From: Isoetes taiwanensis
Taxonomy: Eukaryota; Streptophyta; Lycopodiopsida; Isoetales; Isoetaceae
DNA length: 64,000 nt
Reading direction: 5' to 3'
Assembly (NCBI GenBank): GCA_021234155.1
Contig: JAJEKV010000136.1
Location: 62,001-126,000 of the forward strand
How positions within the stretch are numbered: position 1 is the first letter of the stretch; each line of letters begins with the position of its first letter. Both the position numbers and the translations under genes were made by a program. Below the pieces are notes generated by a model. That model was not told the DNA's origin. It searched no databases and saw nothing but the letters and a program-made list of their open reading frames with translations. Positions 58,141 through 64,000 of the stretch are shown here, in pieces.

Positions 58141-59660
58141 TTCTTCATATAAAATGATGGGAACTTTAGGTATGTGATTTTATGTTCTTAAGGAAGAAGC
58201 TTAAACAGTAAGTCGTAAGCTTTAACTAGGGCATAATATGGACATGTTTCCTATCACAACTTATGAGTCTATATCAGGTATTTATCCCTGTATTCAAGGT
58301 TTACAAAGCCCCTATTTCTGAAGCAGTCGAAACGAGTCTAAAGCAAATGAAAACAGGAACCTATCTGTCGGATTTGCAATAGACGGATTTGCTACTTTCC
58401 TGGATGTCGGATGTCTAGTGCCCTTGATGCCTTGATGCTTGCTGCTGCCGGATGTGATAGGAAACAGAGAGTAACAACACTCAGTGTTGCTTTGCAGGCC
58501 GGATGGCGCTCCAAAATCGTCTGTGCTTTCATTTTGGTATTCATTCTCGGTATGCATTCCATACAGCCTATTGGACATCCAAATTTGCCTACAACGTTTT
58601 AACCTTAACGTTTTATAAGGAGGAACATCGACAACAGTCTGGTAACTAGCCACAATCTTCATCTAGCTTTAATGCAAAAGCCAGACAGAAATGCAACAAA
58701 GAGCCGTCCGACCCTGCGAAAATAACAATGTTAATCAAAGTACCGAATTGGCCTCAGTCAACCATTATCTATACGAATGCCATGTCAAATAGCAGTTTGT
58801 TTCTTCTTGCATTCAACCCAATGTAGTAAGAGTGATGTTTTCCTTGTCTAACTATCTCGCGTTTTAGAGTATGTCCAACAAGCACTGAACATATCAGAAA
58901 AGCACAATTAGCTTGAAATCGAGTGAACGTTTTGTTCAATATTTTGAGCTATTTCTACATGGTTTGATGCCAGCATAGCAAAATGTCTTGCCCTTGGCAT
59001 TTCCAAATGACATAGTGTTCATACACAACTGTACATTCCATCAAGGGAACAATTTTATTGTATATATCTGCAAGCAATGTTTTGTATTGAATTGCTGCTT
59101 GTGTGAGGGACATAAAAAACACTGGAGGAGCCACTGCTCTGGTTCAGGGTAAGGTAAGGATTTTCTGCGCACCTGCCCATACTATAGCAGATGTTATACC
59201 GTAATAGTTGGTTTATCTAATGCGGCAATAATTGCTTAACGCAAGTGTTGTTGTTGTTGTTGTTGCTAGTGTATTGCAACCCCTCAAAGATAAGGCTACT
59301 ACTGCTCCTACTTCTACAACCCTTCGAGGTGCCTCTAGTACAGTTGCTACTACTGCAACCCCTCAAGTAGCTGCTAGATTGATGCTGCTTCTCCAACCCT
59401 GTTGGGAGTTGTTATCACCCCTACTATTGTTGCAACTCCTCAAAGTGCTGCTAATGCAACCGTGCATGTCAATGCTTTCAAATGGTCTCCTGGAATTGTA
59501 GGGGCTTTCTATGGTAGAAGGGGGATAGCCTGAACTCCATAGCTTGGGATATGGATTGAAAATATGGGAGCATGCTGGATAGAGGATAGTAGATCTGCCA
59601 AACTACCACCATTATTGATTGTTCAATAATTGCACAGGGCACAAAGCAACACTGGCACCT
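58141..59660. other. Non-coding stretch
   Basis: Contains a (GTT) microsatellite at about 59244-59264 within a degenerate ACTACTGC/CAACCCCTCAA repeat region (59270-59460). A minus frame (58312-58662) is open for 116 codons with no known motif. Confidence 0.45.
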
Positions 59661-59669
59661 TCAGTATCC

Positions 59670-59942
59670 TCACAGACGACAGACAAACACAATCGCTACA
59701 TATGGATAAAGGTGCAGAGCCAGTATGAAAAAACCCTCTCTCTGGCTGTCTATTATTTCCCCATGCATATTTAAACTTCTATCATAGACAGTTAGATGTC
59801 GACAGGCTAGACCTATATGCCAATCTTTATGATGATATTCAGCAGAACAGACACATTTGGGACATGTGATGCTTGTTGGAGATTTTTTCGCACGCACGCA
59901 CACTGAGCATCTAACAAAATTCAATCCATCAGCCAATGACAT
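59670..59942 (-). pseudogene. MYND-like zinc-finger frame
   Basis: The minus-strand frame has CSVC (11 residues) CPKC, then VCSAEYHHKDWHIGLAC. The pattern CxxC...CxxC...C-S...DW..H/x...C resembles a MYND zinc finger (protein-protein contact in SMYD-type methyltransferases and others), but the usual YCSxxC is VCSAEY, so one ligand is changed. It is only 90 codons with no flanking exon recognised. A degenerate fragment is the best guess; chance is not excluded. Confidence 0.35.
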
Positions 59943-60089
59943 GTAGCAGAGGACTTATGGCCACACACGTCTACCAATGGAAGTCATCCTGTCATGAGAT
60001 TTGAAAGACAACTGGCAAAATCTTTGACTTGCTCATATGTAATGGTCTCATAGAATGACCATCCTCCTACTACACTTGTGGACAAGAGA

Positions 60090-60945
60090 ATCAAGAAACG
60101 TATACAGATCGCAGATTATATTCTTGTACTGAGCAAGATTTGCGCTTTATAAAGCATCTCTCGATGGGAACAGACATCAAAGATGAGGAGGTGGATTCAG
60201 ATCACCAATCCCTCATTTATGAGGTAGACTGGCAACCTATCAAGTCCACTACAAAGCTAACTTACACATGGATCAACTTCACATGAATTATGACGGGCAG
60301 AGTCTTACGTCGAGATGCTAATAGAAGAATAAAGGGGAATTCTCTAGCTTTCCATGTTAGATCAACAAGCTGACAAGTTGGTCGTGGTCGTTCTCAGTAC
60401 CACAGAACGATGTTTTGGGAGAAGATGACCAAGAAGGCCTTCGTCTTCAACAAGATTCTCTCAAAATAGGTGGTTTGATGTTCAGTGCAAGGAGCTTAAA
60501 CGCCAGCTCAAGCTGGTAATTGACTCCACTCTCAAATTGTAAGCAATCAAACAAAGCTTTCCTCAAGGACAAGAAGATGCAATATATGGCAGCTCACCAG
60601 TTGGAGATTTTCTATCCCTTAATCAATGCCCCAAGGCATTTTGAAGAAGAACGCTGCAGATACCTATGCAACCTACTGGAAATATTTCTCGAGAATAGTG
60701 GGAGCAATACCTGATGCAACTTTATGATCCTAAAGGAATTCATAGTAAACTGCCAACGCAAGAAGGCCCAGCCCTAGTTATAACACAAGCAGACATCACT
60801 AAAAGCTTACAACATCTCGCAAGCGGCAAGGCTGCAAGTTTATATGGCATGTATATTGAACTGTTAAAGTGGGTTGGACCATATATTATTCCCGTGCTTA
60901 CCATCTATTCGATAGGGCCCTTTTGGTAGTCTTTCTCTCACAATA
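60090..60945 (+). pseudogene. LINE ORF2 remnant: endonuclease end and RT start
   Basis: Around 60110-60210 the sequence gives ADYILVLS and VDSDHQSLIYEVDW; the SDH motif marks the C-terminal end of an APE-type endonuclease. After a gap with stops, 60714-60929 reads ALVITQADITKSLQHLASGK, ASLYGMYIELLKWVGP and IIPVLTIY, matching the start of non-LTR RT (L-x-S-GKA-x-G-x-D-G-x-x-x-E-L-L/K-W). The DG of the family is YG here. The polymerase palm (YADD) is absent. A different copy from the LINE at 22.2 kb. Confidence 0.7.
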
Positions 60946-62515
60946 GATCGTCAACAGAGTGGTCCCAATACCTATGGCGGATGATCCACACGGCCCTGCT
61001 AGCTACCCCACAATCATGGTCAGCTCATTGTTGGAAAAGGGTTGGCCGGTATTCTTGAATAGCAACTAGAGACCTCAGAGTTAAGATAGACAAGATGGAC
61101 CCAAGAAGCGTGAGAAAACAGGATCTATGAATGTTGTTATTTGGGACTGAAGAAGAAAGCCACACCCTTCAGCACTACTCGAACTATACGGGCACAATAT
61201 GACGGGTTGGTTACACTAACCAGCCGTGTAATGATGAACGCACCTTTAGTGACACTAACTCTTACATCTAGGAGATAGTGGATATGAGGGCTCAATTGTG
61301 TATTCAATCTTGACATAGGCACATACAAATGTACACAAATATACAGCTCATCATCAAGCCTACGTGTGTTGGGTATCGACACAATTAAAGCACTACATTG
61401 GCGTGACCTCTTTGATGTAAGAGATGCAAAGCCCGCCAATCTCAAACAGCAAGTTACCCCATTCATTGTAGCTGAGATTCAATAGTTTAGATCACCCAAA
61501 AATGGGGTAAAGTTTAAGGATTCTAAAGCAGATGTCGTAAAGGGCTTCATTGTCAAGCCGCTGTATGGACAGAAACTCCCAATGTAGCAGTAAAGGCGAG
61601 ACGTGTGGGTGGGTCCACTTATCAAGTTCCCACTGAAATAGGATCTACACCTCCCCTTATAGCCTCTTCCTTTACAACCCTTTCGTTGTAGGAATAAATT
61701 AAGCATTCGTAATAAACGGGAGGTTGAAATTACTGTTATATTAGGCTTCTTTTATAACCTGTAATATTCTCAGGCATTGATTGACGGGGGCGCCCGCTAA
61801 GCTCTCCCTCGTTTTCATTATTCTTTGCGCTGAGTTGGTTGCTCTTGGGTATGACAATTCGGCGCCCTGCTTTCGGCGCCCTGCTTTCTCAACGATCCGG
61901 CCCTGCTTTCTCACGATTCGTGGTCCTGCTTTCTCCGCGATCCGCCCGCTTCGATTTTTAGGGTTCATCGAGAAGATCTTTGGACTGCGAAGATGTTTTA
62001 GGTTCATCTGCAAAAGATGCAGAAGATGCTCCTGGCTTCCTTGCGCTTTAGTTCAAGCTCCAAAGAACCCGGTTTTGAAGGTCGCCGAAATTGGCTATGC
62101 CGGCCCAAAGCGAGGGGGCATCATGCTCGGGGGTAGATTGAAGATATATTCGCTTGCCACTGCAATGCCATGCTTTGAATATCAAAGTGAGCCATCTTTT
62201 TGTCATTTCTGATGCTATTTGCATGCTTTAATCCGACAAATGGACTGTAATATAGGTTTGCTTCTTCTGTCTCTGTTTGCTTTTGAAGCTTTTCTCTGTA
62301 ATATAGGTTTTCTTATGGTCTTCTTTTCATGTAAAGGGCGGAGTATTTATATTACAACATGGTTTCTGCTTAAATCCGGCAGACAGTTCATAGCCATAGA
62401 TGTCTAGGTTTAATTTCCAGGCGAAAGCATTCAAAGAAAGAATGCGCCATAGCTGTATCCAGTCTCCGCCATAGCCATACATGAACGTAATTTCAACCTC
62501 CCGTCTATTACGCAC
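60946..62515. other. Non-coding stretch with a small tandem repeat
   Basis: At 61858-61945 a CCTGCTTTCTC-type unit recurs four to five times with CGATCCG/CGATTCG spacers. CTGTAATATAGGTTT occurs twice at 62247 and 62297. The rest shows no gene. Confidence 0.5.
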
Positions 62516-62671
62516 GGGAAAATACCCCCCTCGGGTTTTCCGGGGGCAATCTGCTCGGCGGCGCCGCCAGCGGTGGCGGACACACTCGCGGCTCCGCCGC
62601 TCGTGCGCCGCCACCGTGGCGGCGCCGCCTCGCAGATTACCCCCCGGAAAACCCTCGGGGGGTATTTTCCC
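62516..62671. mobile_element. GC-rich 156-bp foldback element
   Basis: GGGAAAATACCCCCC and its inverse bound it. The arms pair over about 64 bases each with few mismatches (TTTTCCGGGGG, AATCTGC, GGCGGCGCCGCCA and CGGTGGCGG are all mirrored). The loop is short and GC-rich (CACACTCGCGG...). No target duplication is evident (flanks CGCAC and TTATA). It would form a very stable hairpin in DNA or RNA. Confidence 0.8.
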
Positions 62672-63465
62672 TTATACATAGAAAAAAGACTGGCATCATA
62701 TTGCTCTACCACAATGCTTTTCCTGGTAATTTTTTAATTTACGCACCGTTAATGCGAAAGCGTAGATCCACCATTAAATTTATCTTAGCTAGAATTTAAG
62801 AAAACCGTGAACCTCATAAAAGGCGAGCATGGTTTTGGCCCATCCCAGGACGCGCCATGCTTTTTCGTCAAGCATTACTCTGAAGATCATGATATCTTTT
62901 CCTCGGCAAGCTAGTAAATTCTATAATTTAGTAAGGCATATGTGCTTTTGTTGCATCCTTAATAACACCACCATCGGTTCTTTTACCAAATACCATCGTT
63001 AACAAGTGAACAAAATAGCAAAGGTGGAAAACGAAAGCATCCTCACGTGCAGAAGAAGAGCGCAATCAAACAAGATGGCAATCTTGAAGGCCAAACCTAT
63101 TTGTAGATTATATTTACACGTACTTAAAAATTGCAAAGAATTTCTAAAATGCCGAAAGAATTAAAGACTAAGCACTGCATGATTATTTCTGAAGCACTGC
63201 ATAAACATTAGTGCTTTTTATGTTACAACTCGTCCAGTATGGAACCTGGACTTCAGCACAGGAGCATGTATATTCTTTGGTAGCTATGGGGCATTTTGGA
63301 GTACCTCACGCGAACCATTGGAGGAACTGATTATGCATGCTTTTAAACCCTGATAGATGTTTTAACATGATTCGCTACTAACAACAAACATGTCAGTATC
63401 TGCAAATAAAGCATCGTATTACAACTATCACCATTAGATCATTCATTTAATGAATAATTCGTCAC
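62672..63465. other. 3' side of the coiled-coil gene, no feature recognised
   Basis: Probably intron or 3' region of the minus-strand gene to the right. No clear exon was found. Confidence 0.4.
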
Positions 63466-64000
63466 CTTCAAATGCAGCTTGCCTCAGATTGCATGTCCAA
63501 TCTGCGTACTCCTCCTGAAAGTTGCAAAACAGTCTTGATCAGAAAAAGGCATCAAGTGAATGAAAGCATGCGAAAATCTTTTTTCATGTTTGCAACTATG
63601 TCAGAATTTATTTGTTATAATATTGCTTACGAATTTAGCCATGCTAATCACCTTGTGTCCTCATTATTTGATAGGTGCTTACTCATTATTGAAGCCTGCA
63701 AAACGTTATGATCCCTAGGTTAAGGAAATTATTTACTAATGCTCCAGCAACATAAGCCATAGATGTTCAGGATACCTGCTCTTGTATAATACTTCTGGCC
63801 TCCACCAACTGTGCTTCCAACTCAAGCTCACGCTCACTAGCCTCACACGTTACTTCTGCTCCCTTCTGAGCTTCCTGCAGTTGTGTCATCCTTTCCTGTA
63901 GATAACCATGTTAAAACCAGAAGGTTCTAGACAGCTGGAAGTTCATAGGAAAAGGGCATGATGGTACCTTGATTGAGGTCATCTTTGCACGTAAGCTTTG
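63466..64000 (-). CDS. Coiled-coil protein gene, three exons, continues beyond the window
   Basis: Minus-strand exons: 64000(edge)-63968 (QSLRAKMTSIK), 63895-63776 (40 codons: ERMTQLQEAQKGAEVTCEAS, ERELELEAQLVEARSIIQEQ) and 63514-63466 (EEYADWTCNLRQAAFEG). Borders are clean: donor AAG|GTACC, acceptor CTACAG, donor CAG|GTATCC, acceptor TTTCAG, donor GAAG|GTGACG; phases agree. The composition (E, Q, A, L heptad pattern) indicates a coiled coil. I do not recognise the family; golgin-, kinesin- or myosin-like tails are all possible. It appears intact in what is visible, so it is likely a live host gene extending rightward. Confidence 0.65.

Noticed and set aside
62481-62712. Arginine-rich frames over the GC-rich hairpin
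   Set aside because: Both strands give similar peptides because the DNA is palindromic; no coding evidence.

Overview
This window looks like nuclear DNA of a land plant with a large, transposon-rich genome. The evidence is introns with GT-AG borders, a PPR reading frame, plant-type Ty1/copia and LTR elements primed by initiator Met-tRNA, TTAGGG/TTTAGGG-like motifs, and plant gene families (RLPH2 phosphatase, RHM rhamnose synthase, NAL1-type protease, FEY-type SDR, CYP71-clan P450). I cannot fix the species. The low gene density and many old nested repeats would suit a gymnosperm, fern or similar large genome, but that is inference.

Layout. 1-8.84 kb: minus-strand LTR retroelements with long, apparently non-coding interiors, a 1.6 kb LTR, tRNA-derived SINEs and a telomere-like GC-rich patch. 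An LTR ends directly against a fragment of an RLPH2 exon. 8.95-9.86 kb: a 439-bp tandem duplication carrying SINE-like A/B boxes. 12-20 kb: decayed gene pieces: TrmL/SpoU RNA methyltransferase, aspartate carbamoyltransferase, PPR and kelch. 21-22.9 kb: a 548-bp foldback MITE, a palindrome made of two head-to-head copies of a UDP-rhamnose synthase (RHM) exon segment, and a LINE remnant. 23.3-24.4 kb: two tandem elements with the same termini. 24.7-26.8 kb: FEY-like SDR exons followed by ankyrin exons.

The two best host genes are the intact four-exon RLPH2 phosphatase (29.4-30.7 kb, plus) and a two-exon P450 (33.1-34.7 kb, minus). The P450 is complete except for one extra base in exon 2. A third likely gene, for a coiled-coil protein, enters from the right edge (63.5-64 kb, minus).

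36-58 kb is mostly mobile DNA: an LTR remnant, an EF1-alpha retropseudogene, a decayed copia element (41.5-42.8 kb), a MITE with a perfect 8-bp target duplication sitting in an exon-like frame, and a nested stack. In that stack a 5'-truncated copia (46.5-53.1 kb) is split by a 4.17-kb DNA transposon. The transposon carries NAL1-like protease exons and arrays of a palindromic motif. A young copia element in the opposite orientation (53,108-58,135, TSD CTTGC) lies at the end of the truncated copia. 58-63 kb holds a MYND-like zinc-finger frame, a LINE remnant and a GC-rich 156-bp foldback.

No operon-like cooperation is visible. The main theme is repeated capture, inversion and nesting of fragments of unrelated host genes. 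The most notable items are the transposon with gene cargo and the RHM palindrome, which could fold into a long hairpin RNA.
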